DNA of 28,750 nt. It comes from an uncultured Ignavibacteria bacterium (GTDB lineage Bacteria; Bacteroidota; Ignavibacteria; Tepidaquicellales; Tepidaquicellaceae). The position numbers and the translations under genes were made by a program. The stretch covers positions 1 to 28,750 of the forward strand of contig CALJIG010000123.1 of the NCBI GenBank assembly GCA_937974175.1, in the 5' to 3' direction. Under the pieces are notes generated by a model, which was not told the DNA's origin, ran no database searches, and saw only the letters and a list, made by a program, of their open reading frames with translations. Positions 1 to 7,197 of this stretch are shown here, in pieces (position 1 is the stretch's first letter; every line of letters begins with the position of its first letter).

Positions 1-92
1 ACACTTCCCCTGAGTTCGTCTAAACGCGCCTCATCGTGGATTCTGGAAATCGCTTCCCAGTCGCTGGTTTTATATTTTCGGAGTTTTATCAA
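1..92 (-). CDS. GNAT family N-acetyltransferase, N-terminal fragment (runs off left edge)
   Basis: Read on the minus strand from a TTG at 92-90, the frame stays open to the window edge. It gives about 30 residues: M-I-K-L-R-K-Y, then TSDWEAISRIHDEARLDELR. The pattern of a short basic beta-strand, a D-W pair, then I-x-x-I-H-x-x-A-R-x-x-E-L is the usual first strand and helix of GNAT acetyltransferases, which transfer an acetyl group from acetyl-CoA to an amine. No substrate can be inferred from this fragment. No ATG or Shine-Dalgarno lies nearby; TTG is chosen because it places the family's typical N-terminus at residue 1. The gene is divergent from the subtilase to its right. The frame stays open for at least ten codons upstream of the TTG, so a longer form is possible. 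Confidence 0.72.
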   Translation of the reverse strand, partial: MIKLRKYKTSDWEAISRIHDEARLDELRGS

Positions 93-292
93 GTAAAAAG
101 TAGTAAGTATAAAGAGAAAGTAGTTCGCCTTGGCGAATCACATTTTCAGCCCGATAAAAAAAATTCTGATCCTGATGAATTTTTGACGGGTTTTAATTTT
201 TCTAGTATTGTAAAAACAATCTTTCTTATTTTCGGATGTCAGATTTCAAATTTCATATTTATTGCTAAATTACTCTAACTTTAAATTCCATC

Positions 293-311
293 GTAACATT
301 ATTGTCACATT
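293..311. promoter_or_regulatory. Dyad copy 1, possible operator
   Basis: Copy 1 reads GTAACATTATTGTCACATT, with a C instead of T just before it. The core TGTnACAnTAnTGTnACA of the other two copies is a near-perfect dyad, matching its own reverse complement at 14 of 18 positions. The half-site TGTnACA recalls CRP/FNR-type half-sites in general shape only. The regulator is unknown. Confidence 0.45.
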
Positions 312-343
312 CTGTGCAAAGCACAGTCCCGTCTTTAGCGGGA
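312..343. other. Two adjacent small hairpins in the GNAT-subtilase gap
   Basis: CTGTGC-AAA-GCACAG (312-326) is a perfect 6-bp stem with a 3-nt loop. It is followed directly by TCCCG-N7-CGGGA (327-343). They lie immediately after dyad copy 1. Neither strand has a proper T-tract, so they are not convincing terminators. The second resembles the core of the tsf terminator at 5360-5385, which suggests a shared intergenic palindrome family. Confidence 0.4.
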
Positions 344-467
344 TTACTTTCATCAAATAAGAAATATTTTCTAATCTTGACGGATTTTTGACGGATTTTA
401 TTTTTTTAATGTTGTAAAAACAATTTTTCTAATTTCAGATGTCAGATTTCAGATTTTTACAGTTGAA

Positions 468-487
468 TGTAACATTATTGTCACATT
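468..487. promoter_or_regulatory. Dyad copy 2, possible operator
   Basis: TGTAACATTATTGTCACATT. The 17-bp core is identical to copies 1 and 3. It lies 176 bp after copy 1 and 64 bp before copy 3, the latter close to six helical turns. Confidence 0.5.
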
Positions 488-531
488 TTGAAATTACGCT
501 CCCGTTTTAACAACTCTACAAAATATAACAG

Positions 532-551
532 TGTAACATTATTGTCACATT
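532..551. promoter_or_regulatory. Dyad copy 3, possible operator
   Basis: TGTAACATTATTGTCACATT, identical to copy 2 over 20 bp. Unlike copies 1 and 2 it is not preceded by the duplicated segment. So the dyad is conserved where its surroundings are not, which favours a functional site. It is the copy nearest the subtilase, about 155 bp before its preferred start. Confidence 0.5.
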
Positions 552-647
552 TTATCATAGCATTCTAAACCAGAAATAAAATTAACCTTCAATTCAAATA
601 TAACACTTCAAAATAATAAACCGGGCAATGCAAAAAAATGAACTTTT

Positions 648-674
648 ACCTATTAGTAGTAATAGGTTTTTTTT
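648..674 (+). terminator. Terminator-like hairpin in the subtilase leader
   Basis: A perfect 8-bp stem (ACCTATTA at 648-655, TAATAGGT at 660-667) with a GTAG loop is followed directly by seven T on the plus strand. It ends about 33 nt before the preferred subtilase ATG at 707. The stem has only two G-C pairs, so it may be weak. It could end an upstream transcript or attenuate the subtilase mRNA. Confidence 0.5.
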
Positions 675-706
675 ATTTTTATATGAATATAAATCTCTCA
701 AAAAGC

Positions 707-2455
707 ATGTTGAAAAGAACTTTGCTGTTTTTAATTATTTTTATTACATCCTTCTCTATATATTCTCAGGAAAAACCAAATACTAAATACTGGATTTACT
801 TCAAAGATAAAGGCAAGTTTACAACAGGCGTAGTAACGCCGGGCAGCGCGGCATATGAATCGGGGAAATCACTTCTGACAGATAAAGCAATTAAAAGAAG
901 ATTGAAGGTGTTACCTGAAGAAAAATTAATTGATTTTGCCGACCTTCCACTGGAAGAAAAATATATAAACGGAATTACAAAACTGAATATTCCGATAATT
1001 GCAAAATCCCGCTGGCTCAATGGTGTTTCTGCATACCTCACTCCTGCTCAGCTAAAAAAAATTAAAGAGCTTAAATTCGTTTCTGAAGTTATCACCGTAA
1101 GAAAATTTAATAAGCAGGAATTTATCAGTTCAATTGATTTATCATTCGATGAAAAAAGTTATTCATTGCCGGCGGAAAATCACAGACTTGATTACGGTAA
1201 ATCATTCAAACAAATGGAAGCGGTAAATGTTCCTAAAGTCCACGATTTAAATATCACCGGAAAAGGTGTTATGATGACAAACATAGACGACGGATTTGAA
1301 TGGAGAAGCCATCAGGCGCTGAATACTTTATCCGTACTAAGCGAACACGATTTTCTTAATAACGATGATAAAGTTTCAAAAGAAGATTACAATAAATTTC
1401 CTGAATCGTTTTCACAGGGAGACCACGGCACTGCAACGCTTTCATGCATGAGCGGAAAAAAAGAAGGAAAACTTTTCGGTCCTTCGTTCGATGCCGATAT
1501 ACTTCTTGCAAAGACTGAATATGTATCAAGCGAAACACCTATGGAAGAAGATTTCTGGCTTGAAGCCTGCGAGTGGGCAGAAGCTCAGGGAACCGATATT
1601 ATAACAAGTTCGCTTAACTATAAAATTTTTGATGCGCCGTATGATTCAAATACTTACTCATACAAAGATATGAACGGCAATAGGGCAATAACAACAATTG
1701 CCGCAGACAGAAGCGCATACCTGGGAGTAGTTGTTTGCAGCTCGATGGGAAATTATTATCAGACTGATATGCCTTCGCTCACAACTCCTGCTGATGCAGA
1801 TTCAATTATTTCTATAGGTGCGGTAAACTTAAACGGAAAGATTGCGGGATTCAGCTCTAACGGTCCGACAAGCGATGGAAGAACTAAGCCCGATGTAGTT
1901 GCGCCGGGTGTTGGTATCTGGGTAGCGGTTTCAAAAAACAGTTCAGGCAATGACAGCACATATAAGTTCGGTGACGGCACTTCCTTCGCTGCGCCGATTA
2001 CTGCAGGTGTATGCGGATTGATTTTATCTGCTCATCCGGAACTTACTCCGCTGCAGGTAAGAGAAGCATTAAGAAACACTGCGAATAATTTTTCAACTCC
2101 GAATAACGTTTACGGATGGGGTTTGATAAATGCTTACGATGCGATTTTGTATTGGGGACCGGTGTGGAGCGATGAACCTGAAATTTCTTATAAAGATGAT
2201 GGAGTGTATATAAGCTTATATCTTGTAAGTAAGGAAATGATAGATAGTGCAGCCGTAAATTTTACCTATGAAAATAACGGCTCGAAAGTGCAAAGCAGCG
2301 CTAAGCTTGTAAAAAATTTAAATGACGGAAATTACTCGGGTAAGTATGAGGCATTCATTCCGAATTTAAACCAGCAGAATAAAATCCCGCACTTTGAATT
2401 TATTACAGTTGTAAACGAAAAGCCTGTAAGATGGAAATCCAGAAAAGCTGAGTAA
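707..2455 (+). CDS. Secreted subtilisin-like serine protease (peptidase family S8)
   Basis: An extracytoplasmic endopeptidase. From the ATG at 707 the protein opens with a typical signal peptide, M-L-K-R then a hydrophobic run ending near SIYSQ. An in-frame ATG at 638 would add 23 residues (the numbering below counts from it), but that stretch overlaps a terminator-like hairpin and would place a second hydrophobic segment before the signal peptide. An N-terminal prodomain-like region (about 45-190) precedes the catalytic domain. The triad is visible: Asp217 in NIDDGF, His263 in GDHGTA, Ser449 in GTSFAAP, with oxyanion Asn372 in SSMGN. About 100 residues follow the catalytic core and look like a beta-rich tail. 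There is no C-terminal type IX sorting motif, unlike the three secreted paralogs at 16909-22186. The gene converges on waaA with an 8-bp gap. Confidence 0.9.
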   Translation: MLKRTLLFLIIFITSFSIYSQEKPNTKYWIYFKDKGKFTTGVVTPGSAAYESGKSLLTDKAIKRRLKVLPEEKLIDFADLPLEEKYINGITKLNIPIIAKSRWLNGVSAYLTPAQLKKIKELKFVSEVITVRKFNKQEFISSIDLSFDEKSYSLPAENHRLDYGKSFKQMEAVNVPKVHDLNITGKGVMMTNIDDGFEWRSHQALNTLSVLSEHDFLNNDDKVSKEDYNKFPESFSQGDHGTATLSCMSGKKEGKLFGPSFDADILLAKTEYVSSETPMEEDFWLEACEWAEAQGTDIITSSLNYKIFDAPYDSNTYSYKDMNGNRAITTIAADRSAYLGVVVCSSMGNYYQTDMPSLTTPADADSIISIGAVNLNGKIAGFSSNGPTSDGRTKPDVVAPGVGIWVAVSKNSSGNDSTYKFGDGTSFAAPITAGVCGLILSAHPELTPLQVREALRNTANNFSTPNNVYGWGLINAYDAILYWGPVWSDEPEISYKDDGVYISLYLVSKEMIDSAAVNFTYENNGSKVQSSAKLVKNLNDGNYSGKYEAFIPNLNQQNKIPHFEFITVVNEKPVRWKSRKAE

Positions 2456-2463
2456 ACGACTGA

Positions 2464-3738
2464 TTAATGAATTAGCGAAATAACTTTCTTTGCTATTCCC
2501 AGATTATTTTCAAATACAATACTGCATTTTTCTCCTATGGAATTGCGAAGATGTTTATTGGAAAGGATATTGCGGAAGTTTTTATAAAAATCTTTAGAGT
2601 CGTTTACTAAAATTCCTGCGCCGGATGAAATCATTATTTCGTCTTCATCTGAATTTTTTACTTTGTTGGAAAAGAAAACCGGCATATTAAATATTGCAGG
2701 CTCTAGAATATTGTGAAGCCCTGTCTTATGGCCCCCGCCGACATAACTTACGTATGCAATTGAATACAGCGAGTATAGTATTCCGATTGTATCAACTATA
2801 ATAACATTCTGGTATGAATAATTCTGTAAATGAGAGTAGCGGATTGTTTTTAAGTTAGGGTAATTTTCCTCAATGTAATCTTCGATAGCTTTTATCTTTG
2901 TTGCTTTGGGCTCGTGCGGAACGAGAAATGTTAAAAGATTTTCTTCATAGTTAACAATTTTATCTAATACCGGCAAAATAACATCTTCATCATCTTTCCA
3001 ACTACTGCCGATAACAAATATTTTTTTATCTTTAATTATTTTTTCTTCTATTATTTTCTTAGCCTGAATTTTTTTGGAAGATTCGTAAACGCGCTCGAAT
3101 TTCGAATCCCCTACTTTTATTATTTCAGTTTTATATCCTCTTAATTTCTCTTTATAATTTTTCTCATCGTATTCATCTATCACAAAAATTTTATCAAGCA
3201 GTCCGTACAAATATTTTTTGAATGAGACTGCTATAGGCAGTTTCCATGTAATATCTTTTTCATCGTATCTTGCATTCACAAGATAAAGTAAAATATTTTT
3301 TTTCTTAGCTTCGTTAATAAGGTTTAACCAGAGGTCATATCTTATAAAAAATATTTTCACAGGATTTATTTCGTCAATGAATTTTATGACCGCTGACTTT
3401 GTATCGAAAGGTAGATAACACTTTATAATATTTCCCTGCGGAATTTTTGCATTCTTATAACCGGATGGAGAGAAAAAAGATAAGACTATATTGTATTTTT
3501 TTTTAACAAGTTCTTCAAGGAACGGCAGCGCCTGTTGATACTCGCCCAGTGATGAGCAGTGAATTAAAATTGTTTTATTATTTTTATCGAGCGCAGAAAG
3601 AGATTGTTTTAGTTCAGTAAATATTTCACTTCTTCCTTTAAATCCTTCGCGGACTTTATCATTGAAGAGAGAATAGATCTTAAAAAAAATCCATACCAAC
3701 GGAAGAAATAAAATATTATATAGGAGGAGCCACAGCAT
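2464..3738 (-). CDS. waaA: 3-deoxy-D-manno-octulosonic acid (Kdo) transferase
   Basis: Transfers Kdo from CMP-Kdo to lipid A precursor at the inner face of the cytoplasmic membrane, an early step of lipopolysaccharide core assembly. The 424-residue length is normal. The N-terminus has the single membrane anchor of the family (about residues 2-22). The donor/acceptor region HCSSLGEYQQALP carries the likely catalytic Glu66. The C-terminal half has LVPHEPKATKI and the glycine-rich GGGHKTGLHNILEPA expected of a GT-B family 30 enzyme. The number of Kdo units added cannot be told from sequence. It is the last gene of the minus-strand block; a terminator lies between it and frr, so it probably has its own promoter in 3739-3813. 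Its presence indicates an LPS-bearing outer membrane. Confidence 0.92.
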   Translation of the reverse strand: MLWLLLYNILFLPLVWIFFKIYSLFNDKVREGFKGRSEIFTELKQSLSALDKNNKTILIHCSSLGEYQQALPFLEELVKKKYNIVLSFFSPSGYKNAKIPQGNIIKCYLPFDTKSAVIKFIDEINPVKIFFIRYDLWLNLINEAKKKNILLYLVNARYDEKDITWKLPIAVSFKKYLYGLLDKIFVIDEYDEKNYKEKLRGYKTEIIKVGDSKFERVYESSKKIQAKKIIEEKIIKDKKIFVIGSSWKDDEDVILPVLDKIVNYEENLLTFLVPHEPKATKIKAIEDYIEENYPNLKTIRYSHLQNYSYQNVIIVDTIGILYSLYSIAYVSYVGGGHKTGLHNILEPAIFNMPVFFSNKVKNSDEDEIMISSGAGILVNDSKDFYKNFRNILSNKHLRNSIGEKCSIVFENNLGIAKKVISLIH

Positions 3739-3746
3739 AAGCAGTA

Positions 3747-3767
3747 ATTTCAGATTTCAGATTTATA
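3747..3767. repeat. Short ATTTCAG heptamer run
   Basis: ATTTCAG-ATTTCAG-ATTTATA in the waaA-frr gap. It is the same heptamer as at 235-258 and 431-458, so this is a recurring intergenic repeat in the genome. Confidence 0.5.
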
Positions 3768-3813
3768 GTTTCAAGTGGGATATATTGCCAGTGGAGACAA
3801 GTGCGAGAGAAAC

Positions 3814-3849
3814 AAGCCCCTGACTTTCATCAATAAAAATCAGAGGCTT
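3814..3849 (-). terminator. Probable terminator downstream of frr
   Basis: AAGCCCCTGA (3814-3823) pairs with TCAGAGGCTT (3840-3849), nine base pairs with one mismatch around a 16-nt loop. It sits 8 bp after the frr stop. The minus-strand T-tract is weak (GTTTCTC), whereas the plus-strand side is followed by TATTTTTTATT, so the hairpin may work in both directions. Confidence 0.55.
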
Positions 3850-3857
3850 ATTTTTTA

Positions 3858-4415
3858 TTAAACTTCCATTATTTCTTTTTCTTTGTGGACTAATAACTCA
3901 TCAATTTCTTTTGTGTGCTTATCTGTCAGCTTTTGTATTTCCGTCTCTGCATGTTTTCTTTCATCTTCAGAAAAATGTTCTTCTTTTTCTTTTTTCTTCA
4001 GCTCTTCAATTCCGTCTCTTCTTATATTTCTTATTGCTACGCGGGATTCTTCAGCAAATTTTTTCACCATCTTCACAATTTCTTTTCTTCTTTCTTCATT
4101 CAGGGCAGGGATTGGTACGCGGATAACGTTTCCGTCATTCGATGGATTTAATCCAAGGTCAGAAGTTAAAATTGCTTTTTCAATAAGACCCATTATTGAT
4201 TTATCCCATGGCTGAATAGTAATTGTATGGTAATCAGGAGTGCTGATATTTCCCACCTGTGCAATCGGAGTAGGTGTTCCGTAGTAATCAACTTTTACTC
4301 CGTCAAGAAGATTTGTTGTTGCCTTGCCGGTTCTGATTTTTGCAAACTCGTGTCTGGCATGGTCAACTGCCTTCGCCATTTTTTCCTGATGACTTTTTAA
4401 TATTTCCTTTATCAT
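3858..4415 (-). CDS. frr: Ribosome recycling factor
   Basis: With EF-G it splits the post-termination ribosome into subunits so that it can start again. The 185-residue length is exactly typical. The N-terminus (HQEKMAKAVDHARHEFAKIRTGKA) and the segment YYGTPTPIAQVGNIS are family signatures. The mid-part IRVPIPALNEERRKE and a long C-terminal charged helix complete the two-domain L-shape. It follows pyrH by 39 bp on the same strand, the usual pyrH-frr pairing, and ends in the hairpin at 3814-3849. Starts with ATG. Nothing abnormal seen. Confidence 0.97.
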   Translation of the reverse strand: MIKEILKSHQEKMAKAVDHARHEFAKIRTGKATTNLLDGVKVDYYGTPTPIAQVGNISTPDYHTITIQPWDKSIMGLIEKAILTSDLGLNPSNDGNVIRVPIPALNEERRKEIVKMVKKFAEESRVAIRNIRRDGIEELKKKEKEEHFSEDERKHAETEIQKLTDKHTKEIDELLVHKEKEIMEV

Positions 4416-4454
4416 TGTAATAAGTAGTAAAATTTAAAAATTAAAATTTATGAA

Positions 4455-5165
4455 TTATGAAATTAATGTTCCAATGTTTTCGCCTGTTACAATTTTTTTC
4501 AGATTATCTTTTTTGTTCATGTTAAAAACAAGTATCGGCAGATCATTTTCCTGGCATAAAGTAATTGCTGTTAAGTCCATTACTTTCAGATTCTGGTCAA
4601 GTACATTTGCATAGGAAAGTTTTTTATACATTTTAGCTTTAGGATTTTTTTCAGGGTCACTGTCATAAACACCGTCTACTCTTGTTCCTTTCATAATAAC
4701 ATCTGCTTTCAATTCTATCGCACGTAATGCTGCGGCAGTATCAGTAGTAAAATACGGACTGCCTGTTCCACCGGAAAAAATAACAACTCTCTTTTTTTCA
4801 AGATGGCGAATTGCGCGACGTTGTATGAACGGCTCTGCAACTTCATCCATTTTAATTGCAGTCTGCACTCTTGTAAATATTCCTCTTTTTTCAAGAGCAT
4901 TTTGTATTGCAAGCGAATTAATAATTGTTGCAAGCATTCCCATAGTATCGCCGGTAACGCGGTCGACTCCCTGCTGCGATGCAGATAGCCCACGGTAAAT
5001 ATTACCGCCGCCTATTACAATGCCGACTTCTATTTTTAACTTTACGATTTTTAAAACTTCTTCTGAGAAATGGTCTAGAACTGTGTTATCGATGCCGTAG
5101 CTTTTATCTCCCATGAGAGACTCTCCGCTAAGCTTGAGAAGAATACGTTTGAATTTAGCAGCCAA
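4455..5165 (-). CDS. pyrH: UMP kinase (hexameric bacterial type)
   Basis: Phosphorylates UMP to UDP with ATP in pyrimidine nucleotide synthesis. It is a 236-residue amino acid kinase fold protein. The phosphate-binding LLKLSGESLMG opens the protein; GGGNIYRG (about 52-59) and GTGSPYFTTDTAAALRA are the family's UMP/ATP site motifs. The start codon is TTG: an in-frame TAA lies four codons upstream, the first internal ATG falls after the LSGES motif, and TTG puts the N-terminus exactly where the family begins. No Shine-Dalgarno is visible. The gene precedes frr. The gap to tsf (5166-5407) holds heptamer repeats and a terminator, so pyrH-frr is probably transcribed separately from rpsB-tsf. Confidence 0.95.
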   Translation of the reverse strand: MAAKFKRILLKLSGESLMGDKSYGIDNTVLDHFSEEVLKIVKLKIEVGIVIGGGNIYRGLSASQQGVDRVTGDTMGMLATIINSLAIQNALEKRGIFTRVQTAIKMDEVAEPFIQRRAIRHLEKKRVVIFSGGTGSPYFTTDTAAALRAIELKADVIMKGTRVDGVYDSDPEKNPKAKMYKKLSYANVLDQNLKVMDLTAITLCQENDLPILVFNMNKKDNLKKIVTGENIGTLIS

Positions 5166-5218
5166 AGTATATTTTTATTTATTTAATATATTCAGATTGT
5201 TTTAAATATTCAGTGTAA

Positions 5219-5260
5219 TTGTTCGTTCCTCGTTGTTAGTTGTCCGTTGTCCGTTCTGAT
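5219..5260. repeat. Heptamer tandem array, TTGTCCG-like
   Basis: Six consecutive 7-bp units: TTGTTCG, TTCCTCG, TTGTTAG, TTGTCCG, TTGTCCG, TTCTGAT. It lies in the pyrH-tsf gap, outside any gene. Confidence 0.5.
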
Positions 5261-5300
5261 TCAGCTTTTAGAGTCGTGTGAACAATCGATGAATATCAAT

Positions 5301-5335
5301 TACTCATTACTCACTACTCACTACTCTCTACTTTA
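5301..5335. repeat. Heptamer tandem array, TACTCAC-like
   Basis: Five 7-bp units: TACTCAT, TACTCAC, TACTCAC, TACTCTC, TACTTTA. It is a second heptamer array of different sequence in the same gap, 40 bp from the first. Confidence 0.6.
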
Positions 5336-5352
5336 TACTATCAAAAGGGCAT

Positions 5353-5385
5353 AAAAAAACCTGATCCCGCTTTAGCAGGATCAGG
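5353..5385 (-). terminator. Intrinsic terminator of the rpsB-tsf unit
   Basis: CCTGATCC (5360-5367) pairs with GGATCAGG (5378-5385), a perfect 8-bp stem whose inner part (CGCTTTAGCA) can add two more G-C pairs. On the minus strand it is followed at once by seven T (plus-strand A-run 5353-5359). It begins 23 bp after the tsf stop. Confidence 0.88.
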
Positions 5386-5407
5386 TCTTAAATATAAGAT
5401 TCTGTTA

Positions 5408-6262
5408 TCAGCCTCCGAGCTGGAATCTGACCATTTCAATAACGTCAAATTCTTCACCGGAAGATTTTTTATAATCTTTAATCAGGTCCTGCACTGTTCT
5501 GCCGGATTCCTTAATAGATTCCTGCTCAAGCAATGTATTATCCTGATAGAATTTTTCTACTTTATTAAGTACAATTCTTTCTGCAATGTTTTCCGCTTTT
5601 CCTTCGTTCTTAGCAACAGTCATGTAGATATCTTTTTCTTTTTCAATCGTCTCTGCGCTGATTCCATTTCTATCTATAGAAAGTGGATTCATTGCAACAA
5701 CCTGCATTGCAACGCTTTTTGCAAGAGCTTCAGCTGCATCAGAATATTTTCCTTTTACTGCAACCATAGAACCAAGTTTGCTGCCGAAGTGAACATAGTC
5801 AGCAACAAATCCGTCAGCCGACTCAACAATTTTAGCTCTTCTTAATTCAGTTTTTTCTGCTACTGCAGATACGATTGAATCAAGAGCCTCTTTTACTGTA
5901 AGTCCGCCGTTTGATTTTGAGTTAAGGATTGTTTCAACATCTTCTGATTTTGCATTCAATGCTGCTTCAGCTACATCTTCAGCAAATTTCTGGAAGTTAT
6001 CGCCTTTTGCAACGAAGTCTGTTTCGCAGTTTATTTCAACAATAGCGCCGATTTTTTTATCGCCGCTTATTTTTGTTTTTACTGCGCCTTCATTAGCAAC
6101 TTTATCTGCTCTTTTCATTGCAGTAGCTGCGCCTTTTTTTCTAAGGAGCTCAATTGCTTTTTGAATATCGCCGTCGGATTCAATTAACGCTTTTTTGCAG
6201 TCATTGATACCGGCACCGGTTTTACCTCTTAAGTCTTTTATTAAATCTAAAGTAATTTCCAT
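5408..6262 (-). CDS. tsf: Translation elongation factor Ts
   Basis: Guanine nucleotide exchange factor for EF-Tu; it displaces GDP after each delivery of aminoacyl-tRNA. The N-terminal UBA-like domain has RGKTGAGINDCKKAL and SDGDIQKAIELLRKKG. The core contains GAIVEINCETDFVAK and VAMQVVAMNPL, both family signatures. At 284 residues it is of standard length. It lies 24 bp after rpsB on the same strand, the near-universal rpsB-tsf pair, and is followed by a strong terminator. Confidence 0.97.
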   Translation of the reverse strand: MEITLDLIKDLRGKTGAGINDCKKALIESDGDIQKAIELLRKKGAATAMKRADKVANEGAVKTKISGDKKIGAIVEINCETDFVAKGDNFQKFAEDVAEAALNAKSEDVETILNSKSNGGLTVKEALDSIVSAVAEKTELRRAKIVESADGFVADYVHFGSKLGSMVAVKGKYSDAAEALAKSVAMQVVAMNPLSIDRNGISAETIEKEKDIYMTVAKNEGKAENIAERIVLNKVEKFYQDNTLLEQESIKESGRTVQDLIKDYKKSSGEEFDVIEMVRFQLGG

Positions 6263-6286
6263 TTTAGTTTTTAGTCCTTTTGTTAA

Positions 6287-7030
6287 TTAATTTTTCGCTT
6301 CCATCTTTTCTTTTAACTCTTCTGACTCATCCATAGATTTTGTCTTAGCAAGTTCGTTTCCGTCAATGATAGCATCAGCAATAGCGCGTGTGATAATCTC
6401 GATAGATTTCACTGCGTCATCGTTTGCAGGGATTGGGAAGTCAACTAAGTCCGGATCGCAGTTTGTATCTACGATTGCGAAAATAGGAATATGTAATTTT
6501 CTTGCTTCCTGAATTGCAATGTGTTCTTTCTTAACATCAACTAAGAAAATTGCTCCCGGAAGTTTTGTCATGTTAGCAATACCGTTTAAAACTTTTTCAA
6601 GTTTTTCTCTTTCTCTTGAAAGAACAAGTCTTTCCTTCTTTACGAAGTTCTCGATTGTTCCGTCCTGCTCCATCTTCTGAATATTTGTAAGCTTTTTAAT
6701 GCTCTTTCTTACAGTATTGAAGTTGGTTAACATACCGCCAAGCCATCTTTCAGAAACATAGAAAGAATCGCTTCTCTCTGCCTGAGCTTTGATGATAGCT
6801 TTTGCCTGCTTTTTTGTACCGACGAATAAGAATTTTTTTCCTTGTGATACAACGTTGGTGATTGCATTAGTTGCATCTTCAAGAAGTCCTAATGTTTTTT
6901 TGAGATCGATAATGTGAATCCCGTTTCTCTCCATGAAGATATAAGGGCGCATTTTCGGATCCCATCTTCTGGTTAAGTGACCAAAGTGTGAGCCTGCTAA
7001 AAGCAAATCTTCTACTTGAACTTTTGCCAT
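6287..7030 (-). CDS. rpsB: 30S ribosomal protein S2
   Basis: A structural protein of the small subunit, on the back of the 30S head-body junction. Starting from the ATG at 7030 (MAKVQVEDLLLAGSHFGHL) the protein is 247 residues. RRWDPKMRPYIF, SERWLGGMLTNF and the C-terminal FPIPANDDAVKSIEIITRAIA motif are typical of S2. The frame stays open to 7114, but the 28 extra residues are not S2-like, and an AGGAG lies 10 nt before the 7030 ATG, so the shorter form is chosen. It is first in the rpsB-tsf unit, with a candidate promoter at 7082-7110. The C-terminus is a charged tail rich in Glu and Lys. Confidence 0.97.
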   Translation of the reverse strand: MAKVQVEDLLLAGSHFGHLTRRWDPKMRPYIFMERNGIHIIDLKKTLGLLEDATNAITNVVSQGKKFLFVGTKKQAKAIIKAQAERSDSFYVSERWLGGMLTNFNTVRKSIKKLTNIQKMEQDGTIENFVKKERLVLSREREKLEKVLNGIANMTKLPGAIFLVDVKKEHIAIQEARKLHIPIFAIVDTNCDPDLVDFPIPANDDAVKSIEIITRAIADAIIDGNELAKTKSMDESEELKEKMEAKN

Positions 7031-7040
7031 AATAAGTTTT

Positions 7041-7045
7041 CTCCT
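7041..7045 (-). promoter_or_regulatory. Ribosome binding site of rpsB
   Basis: AGGAG on the minus strand, 10 nt before the ATG at 7030. It decides the rpsB start. It stands out because most genes here lack a clear Shine-Dalgarno. Confidence 0.7.
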
Positions 7046-7081
7046 ATTAAATAGTTTAAAATTAATTAAACAAAGCGCAAC

Positions 7082-7110
7082 ATTATCCGTGAAATTATTG
7101 GTTGGTTCAA
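7082..7110 (-). promoter_or_regulatory. Candidate sigma70-type promoter of rpsB-tsf
   Basis: TTGAAC (-35, 7105-7110), 17-nt spacer, GATAAT (-10, 7082-7087) on the minus strand. It predicts a leader of about 45 nt that contains the AGGAG of rpsB. The -35 lies within a 13-bp palindrome (TTGGTTCAACCAA read on plus, 7101-7113), a possible operator. Confidence 0.45.
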
Positions 7111-7197
7111 CCAAGGAAGTTTCTATCAGAGTGTGAACTCCGAAGGATTAGGATTGGCTTTTGTTAATCTTCTATTACCGTCATCTTTTATTAAACA

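Larger units (their letters stand above)
181..487. repeat. Imperfect duplication of about 75 bp, each copy followed by the 18-bp dyad
   Basis: Positions 181-255 and 386-457 align at an offset of about 204. Both contain TTTTGACGG, then TTGTAAAAACAAT, then GATGTCAGATTTCA. Each copy ends in a heptamer run of (GATTTCA)n, at 235-258 and 431-458. Each is followed by the dyad, at 293-311 and 468-487; the distance from heptamer to dyad is 27 bp shorter in the second copy. The unit looks like a local duplication that carried a binding-site-like element with it. Confidence 0.6.
93..637. other. Divergent intergenic region rich in repeats; no gene seen
   Basis: This gap separates the minus-strand GNAT gene from the plus-strand subtilase. 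I see no convincing coding sequence; an 80-codon plus-strand frame at 36-278 is antisense to the GNAT start and low in complexity. The gap contains an imperfect duplication, GATTTCA heptamers, three copies of an 18-bp dyad and two small adjacent hairpins, listed separately. Confidence 0.7.

Noticed and set aside
36..278. 80-codon plus-strand frame at the left end
   Set aside because: It is antisense to the GNAT N-terminus and then runs through heptamers and duplicated intergenic sequence; composition is not protein-like.
638..706. Longer start for the subtilase
   Set aside because: It adds a second hydrophobic stretch before a normal signal peptide and runs through a terminator-like hairpin.
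3883..4215. Plus-strand frames of 70-110 codons antisense to frr
   Set aside because: They are Ser/Phe-rich mirror frames of a Lys/Glu-rich gene, with no independent support.
5219..5335. CRISPR array
   Set aside because: Units are 7 bp, contiguous and without spacers; no cas gene is nearby.
7031..7114. Longer start for rpsB
   Set aside because: S2 normally begins at MAKVQVEDLL, and an AGGAG stands 10 nt before that ATG; the upstream region also holds a candidate promoter.
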